From NCBI GenBank assembly GCA_002314445.1, contig DCFX01000011.1:15596-32629 (forward strand): a stretch of DNA of 17,034 nucleotides, in the 5' to 3' direction. Positions 1 through 8,061 of this stretch are shown one piece after another. The position numbers were made by a program, and so were the translations under genes. The notes beneath the pieces are model-generated. The model was not told where the DNA came from. It searched no databases and worked only from the letters and a program-made list of their open reading frames with translations. The stretch's first letter is position 1. The number at the start of each line of letters is the position of its first letter. The stretch is from Treponema sp. UBA1793. GTDB lineage: Bacteria; Spirochaetota; Spirochaetia; Treponematales; Treponemataceae.

Positions 1-34
1 AATCCCGACTGCGATACCTTTAGAGAATAATATA

Positions 35-54
35 CCCCGCTGCTTGCGGCGGGG
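35..54. repeat. CUUG-loop palindromic repeat, left copy
   Basis: Bases 35-43 pair with 46-54 (CCC + CGCTGC / GCGGCG + GGG, one T-G wobble), leaving TT between the arms. This is the geometry of a G(CUUG)C tetraloop. Flanking AATAA (26-30) and TTATT (55-59) could extend the stem across a TATA bulge. A related hairpin lies at 16997-17034 with compensating base changes in the stem. It sits in the leader of the gene starting at 97. It could be a dispersed repeat, the terminator of a gene left of the window (a short T-rich stretch follows), or a leader structure. Confidence 0.6.
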
Positions 55-96
55 TTATTGATTATGAAATCTTTTACAAAATATAAGAGGCAAAAA

Positions 97-2112
97 ATGA
101 ATTTAAAAAGAAAATGGTTTTTACCGGCAGGCAGAATTCTGCTGACAACATTTCTTTCAGCTGTAATGTGTTCAGGTCCTGTTTGTGCAGAAACAAACGG
201 TGACGGCAGTTCGCCGGAGGCTGCGGATAAAATTATTGTTACCGGCAGTACATCTTATGAGCAGTACACGGTTGAAAAGGGAAAGCTGTACGCAGTTCCT
301 GACGGGTATTATTTGACAATGTTCGCAGATGGCGTGGAAACGCCTTTTGAACCCGGAGTGTATAAAAATGTGCGGCTGGTTGTAACGAAGGATACGCAGT
401 TTATGGGAAGTTATCCGTGGCACGGATCTACCGTAACGCCGCCGTTCAGGACCGGACTTTTTATAGATTCTGACGGTATTAATGCGGAAAAATCTGCATA
501 TGGAAAATTTTCAGAGGGTGAAGCTGATTCAAAGGGTGCTGATAGTATTACAATTAAAGGTTTCAGTGGAGATTTTTCAGCTGTAATAGACAATAACAGT
601 TCATACACACTGAACAATACAACAATTGACCTTGACGGTAAAAATGCAGACGGAGCGAACACGAATGATTTTTCGGGACTCGGTGCAGCCGTCATCGTCA
701 GCGGTAATAACGGTGTAATGGAAATTAATAATTCAAGCATTTCGACTGAAGGTGTTGGGAAACTTGCTCTTTTTGCCGATGATGGAGGAAGCTTGATCGT
801 AAAAAATTCCCGAATAAGTTCTGCCGGCGGAAAAATTTACGATGGATATATTTCAAATGCTGATCAGGATATTATGGTTTCTCCTCCATGGGTGCTTGGC
901 TTGAACGGAGCCGTGGCGAATGCAAGAACAACGAATTTGATGGGAAACTATTCCACTGCAACCTATATTGATTCTACCATCAATGCAGACGGCTGGGCAG
1001 CACTTTCCACTGACTCAAGGGTTGGCGGCGCTCCTCAGGGATGGATGCATCTTACGGTTGTTAATTCTGATATTAACGTAGAAAATTCCGGATACGGTGC
1101 ATATGATATTGTTGATTGTCAGCAGGATTATTACGGAGTCAGAATGAAGGTCCCTGCAATCGGTATTATTTTATGTGGGGGACTTGTTAATTTACAGAGT
1201 TATGCGGCAGGTGCATCTATTCCGGTTTATAAATTAAATAAAACTGATATTTCAACAAGAAATACTGCAGACAGGCAGGGGGCTTTCGGTCTCCCCGGAG
1301 ATTTTGTCACAACAGCTGTCAGCAGCACTGCAGCGGGTACTATTCCGTCTGTAATTGAGTCTGGCAATTTCGGATTTGAACTTCACTCTAATTCGAATGA
1401 TGACTGGAATGTTGTGAACGTGAAAGACGGAACAACTATAAAGACGGGAAATGCTGTTTTTCTGATTAAAAAAGTAAATTCCGAAATAAACATAGACAAT
1501 GCGGATATTACTTCCGGTTCAAATGTTTTAGTGCAGCTTATGGATAATGATGATGACTACATAGGCCTTGATACAAAAACTGTATGGGGGCCGGATGAGC
1601 CTTATTACGGTCACTATCATAAGAATCATATGCTGACCTTTAATACAGAATTTCATGAAGGTGCCGGTTACAGCAGTTCATTTGCTGTAAAAGAGGCTGC
1701 GTTCAATTCCGGCTGGGTTTGCAATACGACATTTACAAATGGAAATTATACCGGCGATATGTGGAATTCTACGGGTTTTGTCGGTAGAAATGGTGCAACG
1801 ACAATGAATGTTACGATCGGGAAAAATGCTTCTTTGACGGGTCTTATATCAGCCGGCGAATTCAGTCATACGGTAAAAGATTTTTCTGTCGGAAATGGTG
1901 ACTGGTCTGCAGCTGATAATCTTGGACATGTAACTGACAAAATCTTCTGGAACGGATTTAACACGGTTAATATTACAATTGAAGACGGAGGAAAATGGAT
2001 AGTTACAAAGCCCTGTATAGTTTCAAGTCTAACTCTGAAAAAAGGCAGCAAGCTTATTGGGAAAGTTGTAAAGAATAAAGACGGCACACTAAGCGTTAAT
2101 CCTGCAAAGTAA
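97..2112 (+). CDS. Exported beta-helix-like repeat protein, function unknown
   Basis: I do not recognise a named family. The start at 97 is chosen because AAGAGG (85-90) lies six bases before this ATG; in-frame TTG 58 and ATG 64 lack a ribosome site. The 671-residue product begins with a signal peptide: basic MNLKRK, a hydrophobic stretch, then a probable cleavage after PVCA near residue 31. There is no lipobox. The body is rich in N, G, S, T, D and short beta-type rungs (for example NNTTIDLDG, INNSSIST, LIVKNSRISS, NVTIGKNASLTG) typical of right-handed beta-helix or autotransporter passenger proteins. The C-terminus (LTLKKGSKLIGKVV...) also looks like a last helix rung. I see no outer-membrane barrel, sorting signal or catalytic motif. 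It stands alone, convergent with the efflux operon. A surface or periplasmic adhesin-like role is inference only. Confidence 0.75.
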   Translation: MNLKRKWFLPAGRILLTTFLSAVMCSGPVCAETNGDGSSPEAADKIIVTGSTSYEQYTVEKGKLYAVPDGYYLTMFADGVETPFEPGVYKNVRLVVTKDTQFMGSYPWHGSTVTPPFRTGLFIDSDGINAEKSAYGKFSEGEADSKGADSITIKGFSGDFSAVIDNNSSYTLNNTTIDLDGKNADGANTNDFSGLGAAVIVSGNNGVMEINNSSISTEGVGKLALFADDGGSLIVKNSRISSAGGKIYDGYISNADQDIMVSPPWVLGLNGAVANARTTNLMGNYSTATYIDSTINADGWAALSTDSRVGGAPQGWMHLTVVNSDINVENSGYGAYDIVDCQQDYYGVRMKVPAIGIILCGGLVNLQSYAAGASIPVYKLNKTDISTRNTADRQGAFGLPGDFVTTAVSSTAAGTIPSVIESGNFGFELHSNSNDDWNVVNVKDGTTIKTGNAVFLIKKVNSEINIDNADITSGSNVLVQLMDNDDDYIGLDTKTVWGPDEPYYGHYHKNHMLTFNTEFHEGAGYSSSFAVKEAAFNSGWVCNTTFTNGNYTGDMWNSTGFVGRNGATTMNVTIGKNASLTGLISAGEFSHTVKDFSVGNGDWSAADNLGHVTDKIFWNGFNTVNITIEDGGKWIVTKPCIVSSLTLKKGSKLIGKVVKNKDGTLSVNPAK

Positions 2113-2145
2113 TAGTTTTTGTCTGCAGTAAAAAATTATATAATG

Positions 2146-2206
2146 GGAACCTCTAAAAATGCAACACTGCTGTTCATGCAGAGCGTTGCAGCGTAGTAGC
2201 AGTTCC
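2146..2206. repeat. Imperfect hairpin downstream of the beta-helix gene
   Basis: GCAAC-a-CTGC (2161-2170) can pair with GCAG-agc-GTTGC (2178-2189) around a TGTTCAT loop, and GGAAC (2146-2150) with GTTCC (2202-2206) can close it outside. No T-run follows, so a simple intrinsic terminator is not convincing. It is the only structure between the beta-helix gene stop and the long palindrome at 2237. It could be a 3' stabilising hairpin or a dispersed repeat. Confidence 0.35.
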
Positions 2207-2236
2207 GCACAAAACCGCACCTTTCTGTATTTGAAA

Positions 2237-2279
2237 AACACAATCCGCTGCAGTGAAATTCACTGCAGCGGATTGTGTT
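2237..2279 (-). terminator. Long perfect palindrome, terminator of the leftward efflux operon
   Basis: Arms 2237-2257 and 2259-2279 are perfect 21-base inverted repeats around a single A, giving a stem of about 19 bp when folded. Read on the minus strand, the stem follows the stop codon of the PII-like gene (2289) by nine bases and is directly continued by a T-run (complement of the A-run at 2234-2238). This is a Rho-independent terminator for the minus-strand operon. On the plus strand no T-run follows, so it would end transcription of the beta-helix gene less efficiently, though the two genes converge on it. Confidence 0.85.
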
Positions 2280-2288
2280 GAATAATGA

Positions 2289-2576
2289 TTACCTGTCAGA
2301 ATCGTGCATGATAAACAGTTTTATACCTTCCGACGGAAATTTCAGTTTTATATACCGTATAACATGTTTTACGGTTGTTTCAACGCTTTCATCGGCGTAT
2401 GCGATCAAAATAAAATTTGTTTCAGGCCACGTTACAGTTCCAAGTTTGTATGATTTCTTTCCCCGTCCCTGCGTAAGGGGAATTACCGTGTAAAGAAAAC
2501 CCGGAATTACTTCCTCAAGATTTTCAATTATTTCTTCCTGAGTTGACTGGTTTGCTATTATTTCAATTCTGATCAT
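2289..2576 (-). CDS. PII-like small protein associated with RND efflux (PG0541 type)
   Basis: A 95-residue protein with the look of the PII-like, transporter-associated family typified by PG0541: an N-terminal beta strand (MIRIEIIANQ), a helix (STQEEIIENLEEVI), then the family signature QGRGKKSYKLGTVTWPE at 36-52 and a second beta-alpha-beta half ending GIKLFIM. In the family this GRG...LG..WP loop occupies the place of the PII T-loop. It is the last gene of the efflux operon. Its ATG overlaps the transporter stop (TAATG), and GGAGG lies seven bases upstream inside the transporter gene, so translation is probably coupled. A cytoplasmic trimer that senses a small ligand and modulates the pump is the reasonable inference. 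No ligand can be read from the sequence. Confidence 0.8.
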   Translation of the reverse strand: MIRIEIIANQSTQEEIIENLEEVIPGFLYTVIPLTQGRGKKSYKLGTVTWPETNFILIAYADESVETTVKHVIRYIKLKFPSEGIKLFIMHDSDR

Positions 2577-5500
2577 TAGTCTTCCTCCAATGAGTCATCT
2601 GCTGCGATTTCTTTCTGCAGTTCCGGCGAAACTGAGGAACTTTTTTTATCATCCGCATGTCTGTTGAAAAGAGAGTACATAACCGGAATAATAAACAGAG
2701 TGACCAGCGTGCTTGATGTCAATCCGCCTATAACACACAGACCTATCGGTTGTGTCATACTGGAGTTCGCACCGCCGAAAAAGGCCATCGGTATCATACC
2801 CAGAATGGTTGTGAGCGTCGTCATCTGTACCGGGCGGAAACGTGAGGCACCTGCCTGTTCGCATGCGTCCAGGACTTTCATACCGCGCCGTACGAGCAGG
2901 TTAGTCTGATCAACAAGGATGATGCCGTTGTTTACGACAATACCGATAAGCATGACAACACCTATCATGGAAACCATACTGAATGCCTGCCCTGTAATTA
3001 GATGGATGAGTACGACGCCGACAATCAGGAACGGCAGTGTAAACATGTTGATGAACGGATCCTTGAAAGATTCATACGTACCTGCCATAACGCCGAATAC
3101 GAGGATGATTGCAAGTATGATGATCATAACGAATATTTTCATCATGTCCATAGTATCGCCCCATGAACCTTCAAAACTTATGGTTTCAGATTCGGGTATT
3201 ACCAGGTTACTGTTCACTAATTTTTTTATCTGCGATTCGATAGCACCTGCACTGGAAGCCCCTTTAAGGTTTGCCGTAAGATGAACCGTACGTACCTGAT
3301 TTTCCCGTTTGACTGAAACAGGCCCGACTCCACGTACAACTTCTGCAAAATTTGCGACGGCATAACGGCCGTTTGTGCCGCTTACAAAAATATTTTCAAG
3401 GTCCGGGATATCGCTGCGGTCTTCATCACGGAGAAGAACAATAACATCGTAATCGTCGCCGCTTTCACGATATGTCGTTGCGGTCTTGCCGTTGATGCTG
3501 TAGTTGATTTCATTCGCAATAGCAGAAACAGTAATACCGAAGGAGGATGCCCTTGCACGATTAATTTTTATTTCAACCTGCGGGAGCCCGTCTTCAAGGT
3601 CTATCTGCGGTTCAACAATTTCAGGAATATTGTCCTGCATTAATTTCTTTACTTGTTCTGCAGTGGCAAGACTCTGGTTCAGGTCGTCGCCGTGGAATGC
3701 AATATCAATATCGCTTCCTGTCATCTGCTGCATGCGTCCTTCATCGAATGTAAACGCTACTGTCGGAAATTCTCCGAAATGTTTACGGAGTTTCGCTTTG
3801 ATTGTTTCCGCGCTGTCTATCTGCTTTGAAGCATCCGGCAGCGTGATGGATATTGAACCTTTATACGATGTATCTGAACTGAGCGACATTCCGCTTGTTG
3901 TTCCGACGCTCACGACTATATTTTTGTACCCTTTTACTTCCTTCTTAATAACATCGTAGAACTGATCAAGGACATTCTGCGTTTCCGAGAGTTTTGTGCC
4001 AAGCGGTAATTCGACAGTAAGCCCGACCGATGTATCGTTGAAATTCGACATGAATGTTATTTTTAACCGGCTGAACAACAGTATAGATGCAGCCAGAATG
4101 CCGAATGATATAACTACGGTCACAAAACGATGGCGGAGAACATAATGGAGTCCTTGACGGTATTTTCCTGTAATCCAGTCTATTGCACCGCCGACTGCTT
4201 CATCCGCCTTTGCAAGATATCTGTTTTTTATCGGTTTTTCCTTGTGGTTTTCCACAGGCAGGAATTTGCCGGCAAGCACAGGGACCAGGAACATAGCGAC
4301 GATCAGCGATGCAATGAGGGCTATAATAATAACAACCATCAGCGATGTAAACAACTGTCCGAGCATTTCAAGTTTGCTCTTGAAAACGAAGAATGGTATG
4401 AAGACGCAGATTGTCGTAAGGTTTCCCGAAACGACGGAACTCATAACCTCCTGTGTCCCGATTGTGGCTGCAACTTTCGGCTTAGTGCCGCGTTCCCGGT
4501 AAGAATAAGTATTTTCAAGTACGACAATTGACGCGTCAACAACCATTCCTATTCCAAGAATAAGGCCTGTCATTGTAATAATGTTAAGTGTAATACCAAA
4601 GAGGGACATGACAAGAAGCGTGATCAATACGCTGAACGGAATCGAAATTGCCATAATGAGCGTACTTTTCGCGCTGCGCAGGAATATGAATAGAACAAGA
4701 ATATTAAGAACAAATCCTTCAAGAATCGATTCAATGAGCGAATAGAGCGTATCCCTTACCTCTGTGGAATTGTCGGAAACAATATCAAGGTGTATATCTG
4801 ATGGAAGCGACTCTTGTATCTCTGCAATTTTCTTGTAGACTGCATTTGCAACGTTTACCGTATTACTGCCGCTCTGTTTCAGCAGTTTAATATAGACGCC
4901 GGGGTTGCCGTTTATATATATCATGCTCGTCTGGTCTTTATAGCCCATGAATGCAGTTCCAATATCGGAAAGCTTTACATCGTATCCGTTCAGCGTACCT
5001 ACGACGGTATTATTGATTTCATCGATGGAACTGAATTCACCTGTCGTACGGACAAGGTACTTACGCATTCCTTCAGAGACATTTCCGCCACCGATTTCTA
5101 TATTCTGGCTCGCGAGTGTAGATACAATTGAAGAAAGCGTAAGACCGTACGCATCAAGTCTGTTCTGGTCAAGCTCAACGCGTACAATGGTTTCACGACC
5201 GCCGCTTACTTTTGCCTGGGCAATGCCAGTTGTCTGTTCCAGACGATCAGAAATGGTGTCATCCGCAATTTTGCGCAGTTGATCTGCAGAACGGTTGCCG
5301 TTTACTGCAAGAGTAATTATCGGCAGAGAGGAGGAATCGTATTTGAAAATCTGCGGTGAGTCAGCATCGTCAGGCAAATTCCCTTTCACCGTATCAAGTT
5401 TGTCACGTATATCATTTATAGCAACATCCATATCAGTGCCGTAATTGAATTCGAGTTTAATCAATGACAAACCATCTGATGAAGTCGATGTCAATTTTTT

Positions 5501-5731
5501 TATGTTGCTTACACTTACCAGTCCGCTTTCAAGTATCTTTGTTACGCTTTTTTCAATAGATTCCGGTCCCGCGTTATCGTAAGTTGTATATACCATGGCA
5601 ACCGGTGTATCCATATCAGGCATGAGGTCAATCTGTATGTTATTTATTGTAAAAAGTGCGACAATCATGATAAGCGCAAATACGCAGATAACAAGTACCG
5701 GATGGTCCAGTACTTTTTTTGAAACACTCAT
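2576..5731 (-). CDS. RND-family efflux transporter (AcrB/SwrC/BesB type), inner-membrane pump
   Basis: At 1051 residues this is full length for a hydrophobe/amphiphile RND pump. It has the doubled RND plan: TM1 at about 12-32, a periplasmic porter region (about 35-335), TM2-6 (about 336-490), a cytoplasmic amphipathic link, TM7 (about 536-556), a second porter region, and TM8-12 (about 865-1022). TM4 reads GIGMVVDASIVVLENTY at 394-410: one acidic residue (D399) stands where AcrB has two, and the TM10 lysine position is occupied by the GIVVNNG stretch (N934/N935). Single-Asp forms occur in SwrC-like pumps, so this is probably a working variant. GGAGG lies before the ATG, inside the adaptor gene, whose stop is one base upstream. 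It would use proton motive force to expel drugs, detergents or lipid-like compounds. The substrate is not predictable. The cytoplasmic C-terminal tail is acidic (EIAADDSLEED). Confidence 0.95.
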   Translation of the reverse strand: MSVSKKVLDHPVLVICVFALIMIVALFTINNIQIDLMPDMDTPVAMVYTTYDNAGPESIEKSVTKILESGLVSVSNIKKLTSTSSDGLSLIKLEFNYGTDMDVAINDIRDKLDTVKGNLPDDADSPQIFKYDSSSLPIITLAVNGNRSADQLRKIADDTISDRLEQTTGIAQAKVSGGRETIVRVELDQNRLDAYGLTLSSIVSTLASQNIEIGGGNVSEGMRKYLVRTTGEFSSIDEINNTVVGTLNGYDVKLSDIGTAFMGYKDQTSMIYINGNPGVYIKLLKQSGSNTVNVANAVYKKIAEIQESLPSDIHLDIVSDNSTEVRDTLYSLIESILEGFVLNILVLFIFLRSAKSTLIMAISIPFSVLITLLVMSLFGITLNIITMTGLILGIGMVVDASIVVLENTYSYRERGTKPKVAATIGTQEVMSSVVSGNLTTICVFIPFFVFKSKLEMLGQLFTSLMVVIIIALIASLIVAMFLVPVLAGKFLPVENHKEKPIKNRYLAKADEAVGGAIDWITGKYRQGLHYVLRHRFVTVVISFGILAASILLFSRLKITFMSNFNDTSVGLTVELPLGTKLSETQNVLDQFYDVIKKEVKGYKNIVVSVGTTSGMSLSSDTSYKGSISITLPDASKQIDSAETIKAKLRKHFGEFPTVAFTFDEGRMQQMTGSDIDIAFHGDDLNQSLATAEQVKKLMQDNIPEIVEPQIDLEDGLPQVEIKINRARASSFGITVSAIANEINYSINGKTATTYRESGDDYDVIVLLRDEDRSDIPDLENIFVSGTNGRYAVANFAEVVRGVGPVSVKRENQVRTVHLTANLKGASSAGAIESQIKKLVNSNLVIPESETISFEGSWGDTMDMMKIFVMIIILAIILVFGVMAGTYESFKDPFINMFTLPFLIVGVVLIHLITGQAFSMVSMIGVVMLIGIVVNNGIILVDQTNLLVRRGMKVLDACEQAGASRFRPVQMTTLTTILGMIPMAFFGGANSSMTQPIGLCVIGGLTSSTLVTLFIIPVMYSLFNRHADDKKSSSVSPELQKEIAADDSLEED

Positions 5732-5732
5732 A

Positions 5733-6632
5733 TTATTTTCCTCCGATATCGTTAACCGTTACGCCGTCTGTAAGAACCTGCAGCCCGGAAACAACTATTC
5801 TGTCTCCCTCTGCAAGGCCGCTTGTTACTTCTGTTTTTCCATCAACGGTAATCCCTGTTTGAATTTCTTTTTTGGTTACCGTATTATCGCTGTTTACGAC
5901 GTAGACATACTGTTTGCCGTTATTTGTTACATATGAATCAATCGGAATGACAATGATGTTTTGATGCAGTACAGTGTTTAATTTGATGCGTGCATACATT
6001 CCTGCATTTATCCGCGAATCAGACGTGTCAAATATGTAATAGATTTCTTTTGTCCGTGATGTTTCGTCTACAATTGGAGAAACCCGGAATACGTGTGCAG
6101 GAAATGTATCATTCGGATATGCGGAGAGCGTCACAACCGCCGTGAGTCCGTTTTTCAGGACACCGACATCCCGCTCCGGTACTTTTGCGGAAATCTGCAG
6201 TTTTGTAATATTTCCCAGTTGCGCAATAGCGGTTGAAGTGGAAACTGTTGTTCCCTGAGTTAAAGGGAGAGACGTAACATAGCCTTCAATCGGCGCATAT
6301 ACCGGGCTGCGTGCATAGACTGTTCCCGGTGTCGAAGGATCGACTTCTGCAATGGTCTGCCCACGCTTCACGAAACTCCCGAGCGTCACCGGAACGTTTA
6401 CCAGTTTGCCGCCTATATCAGGATATACGGAAATTGAGTTGTCGGCTTTTATGTTGCCGTTCATGATAAGGTATTCCTGCATATTCTGTTTCGTCAGTTT
6501 TGTTGTGGTAACGGAATACGTCTTCTGTGTATCTTCCTGTACAGTCTTATGGCTTTTGGGGATGAGTATTATAACAACAAGGACCGCAACAACAGCTGCA
6601 ATCAGTCCAACCCTTTTTTTTGTCAGTTTCAT
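5733..6632 (-). CDS. Periplasmic adaptor (membrane fusion protein) lacking the helical hairpin, BesA-like
   Basis: This 299-residue HlyD/AcrA-type adaptor links the RND pump to the outer-membrane channel. Residues 7-24 form an uncleaved membrane anchor or signal sequence. Lipoyl half one is about 66-98 (PDIGGKLVNVPVTLGSFVKR) and half two about 110-140 (YAPIEGYVTSLPLTQGTTV). A beta-barrel domain (about 145-225) and a membrane-proximal domain (about 226-299) follow. The two lipoyl halves are joined by only about eleven residues (99-109), where ordinary adaptors carry a coiled-coil hairpin of many tens of residues. The same loss is known for BesA of Borrelia burgdorferi. The start codon overlaps the preceding stop (ATGA), with AGAGG seven bases upstream. 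Confidence 0.92.
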   Translation of the reverse strand: MKLTKKRVGLIAAVVAVLVVIILIPKSHKTVQEDTQKTYSVTTTKLTKQNMQEYLIMNGNIKADNSISVYPDIGGKLVNVPVTLGSFVKRGQTIAEVDPSTPGTVYARSPVYAPIEGYVTSLPLTQGTTVSTSTAIAQLGNITKLQISAKVPERDVGVLKNGLTAVVTLSAYPNDTFPAHVFRVSPIVDETSRTKEIYYIFDTSDSRINAGMYARIKLNTVLHQNIIVIPIDSYVTNNGKQYVYVVNSDNTVTKKEIQTGITVDGKTEVTSGLAEGDRIVVSGLQVLTDGVTVNDIGGK

Positions 6633-7981
6633 TTTAATACCTCTTTTGTCGTTGTATTTGTAAAGAATGTGTCTGATGAAAGTCCAAGTGCTTTTTCCAA
6701 GTCAAACACATTACATATAAGCGTGTATTGCTCAGAGCTCAGCTGAAGCTGTGCGGAATGATACGTATCGAGTGCTGACTGAAGCGTAAGCAGATCCTTT
6801 GTTCCTCTCCGGTATGCTTCCTCTGTCATTTCGTATGATTTTTTTGCAAGTTCAACATTAAGCTGCCGTGCTTTAAGCGTAGATTTTGACTGATCAATTT
6901 TTTGCAGCTTTTCAATTATATCAGTACGCACATTCTTTTTTTTGTCCGCAAGCTGCAGTTCATAGTCTTTTATTGTGTCATTCTGTTCTGCTACAGTATC
7001 ATGTGCGGACGAACCGGGAACCCAGGAGTCAACAGGCAGACTGATACTGATTGAAACGTCCCAGTATGGAGTGCGCGTTTCCGTCTCTGACTTTTTTTCA
7101 TACGTGTAATCTGCAGGATATACTGCTGCTCCAACACTCATCGTTGGCAGAAATGATGAATAGAAAGTCTGATTACGTGTATACGTCGCCGTTTTCATTT
7201 CATTTTCAAGCTTCTTTACCTCCGACGATTTTTCTTCGCAATCGGTTAGAACTGACACCGGATTTATGGCATCAACTTTTTCTGCATAATCAAGAGAGTC
7301 TGTAAGTTCAATACTATTATCATATTCTATACCGATAGTATTGAGAAATTCAAGCAGACCGTTATCATAGTCTGCCTGTGCGCTCTGCAAATCCGTTTTT
7401 GCGGTTTCAAGGTTTACCTGTGCTGACAGCAGATCAAGTTCTGGTACAACTCCTTTGTTTCGTTTCTGCAGAGTCTGATCATACTGCTGCTGGTATGAAG
7501 CAAGACTCTTCTGACTTACCGAAAGATTTTCTTTTAAATAGAGCAGATCGTAATATGATTCGAGTACTGTATATTCTATATCCCGTACGGTATCGTTATA
7601 ATTCAGTATGCCCGCTTCATATTCCGATTTTAATTTTGCAATTTTACTTCCCATACCGGCATCAAGAGAAAGATTTGCGTTTACTCCTGCCGTTAACGTA
7701 ACCGAATCAGATGTCTGGTTTGAATAGTAGTTAAGATCGGCTCCTTTTCCGTCTGCCGATATTACCGGTAAAAATGAATTCCATGCATGATGAAAATTCC
7801 TTGTTGCCTGATTCAGTGAAATTGAACTGCGCTGTATATCGACATGAGTCTTTAATGCCATCTGAACAGCTTCGTCTGCAGAAAGGCTTTTTGGTGCTTT
7901 TCCATTTTCTTCCGACCATACTGACATTAACAAAACGCAAACGGTTATTACTGCTGTAACAGTCCTTTTCCGCCAATCCAT
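6629..7981 (-). CDS. TolC-family outer-membrane efflux channel (BesC-like)
   Basis: 450 residues, the usual size for TolC-family channels. A signal peptide (MDWRKRTVTAVITVCVLLMS, cleavage near WS-EE at about 23) precedes two similar helical repeats. The first contains the LSADEAVQMALK opening and a long coiled-coil region (SLASYQQQYDQTLQKRNKG...LDLLSAQVNLETAK). The second repeats the pattern late in the protein (NVELAKKSYEMTEEAYRRG, LLTLQSALDTYHSAQ) and ends EKALGLSS. These are classic outer-membrane efflux protein motifs. It is the first gene of the operon, with GGAGG upstream of the ATG and a four-base overlap with the adaptor gene. The order channel-adaptor-pump matches my recollection of Borrelia bes. 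It would form the trimeric exit duct. Confidence 0.93.
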   Translation of the reverse strand: MDWRKRTVTAVITVCVLLMSVWSEENGKAPKSLSADEAVQMALKTHVDIQRSSISLNQATRNFHHAWNSFLPVISADGKGADLNYYSNQTSDSVTLTAGVNANLSLDAGMGSKIAKLKSEYEAGILNYNDTVRDIEYTVLESYYDLLYLKENLSVSQKSLASYQQQYDQTLQKRNKGVVPELDLLSAQVNLETAKTDLQSAQADYDNGLLEFLNTIGIEYDNSIELTDSLDYAEKVDAINPVSVLTDCEEKSSEVKKLENEMKTATYTRNQTFYSSFLPTMSVGAAVYPADYTYEKKSETETRTPYWDVSISISLPVDSWVPGSSAHDTVAEQNDTIKDYELQLADKKKNVRTDIIEKLQKIDQSKSTLKARQLNVELAKKSYEMTEEAYRRGTKDLLTLQSALDTYHSAQLQLSSEQYTLICNVFDLEKALGLSSDTFFTNTTTKEVLK

Positions 7982-7997
7982 ATAGTACCTCCATTAC

Positions 7998-8011
7998 TGT
8001 AGCTTGCTACA
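7998..8011. promoter_or_regulatory. SlyA/MarR-type operator 1 (efflux operon side)
   Basis: TGTAGC-TT-GCTACA is a perfect 6-2-6 inverted repeat. On the minus strand its core is TAGCAAGCTA, identical to the core of the published SlyA consensus (TTAGCAAGCTAA). It lies 16 bases upstream of the tolC-like start codon, just before the GGAGG site, so a bound regulator would block the efflux promoter or early elongation. It is very probably bound by the adjacent MarR-family protein (inference). Confidence 0.75.
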
Positions 8012-8041
8012 TATAATAAATAAAATGTACTGTAAAAAGAT

Positions 8042-8055
8042 ACTTGAACTCAAGT
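8042..8055. promoter_or_regulatory. Third inverted repeat in the divergent control region
   Basis: ACTTGA-AC-TCAAGT is a perfect 6-2-6 inverted repeat between the two GTAGC-type sites and of the same size, but different sequence. It contains possible -35 hexamers in both directions (TTGAAC plus, TTGAGT minus). It could be a weaker or different operator, or coincidental overlap of divergent promoters. Confidence 0.45.
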
Positions 8056-8061
8056 TAATAC

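Noticed and set aside
58..87. TTGATT-18-TATAAG promoter-like pair before the beta-helix gene
   Set aside because: The transcript would start at about base 94 and would exclude the good AAGAGG ribosome site at 85-90, so a promoter further upstream is more likely.
2205..2220. Direct repeat CCGCAC-AAAA-CCGCAC
   Set aside because: Too short, and a single pair, to support as a functional repeat.
2275..2493. 72-codon open frame on the plus strand starting in the palindrome
   Set aside because: It overlaps the PII-like gene in antisense and starts inside the terminator stem with no ribosome site.
4130..4531. 133-codon open frame opposite the RND transporter gene
   Set aside because: Shadow of the transporter reading frame; low-complexity His/Asn/Glu composition and no initiation signal.
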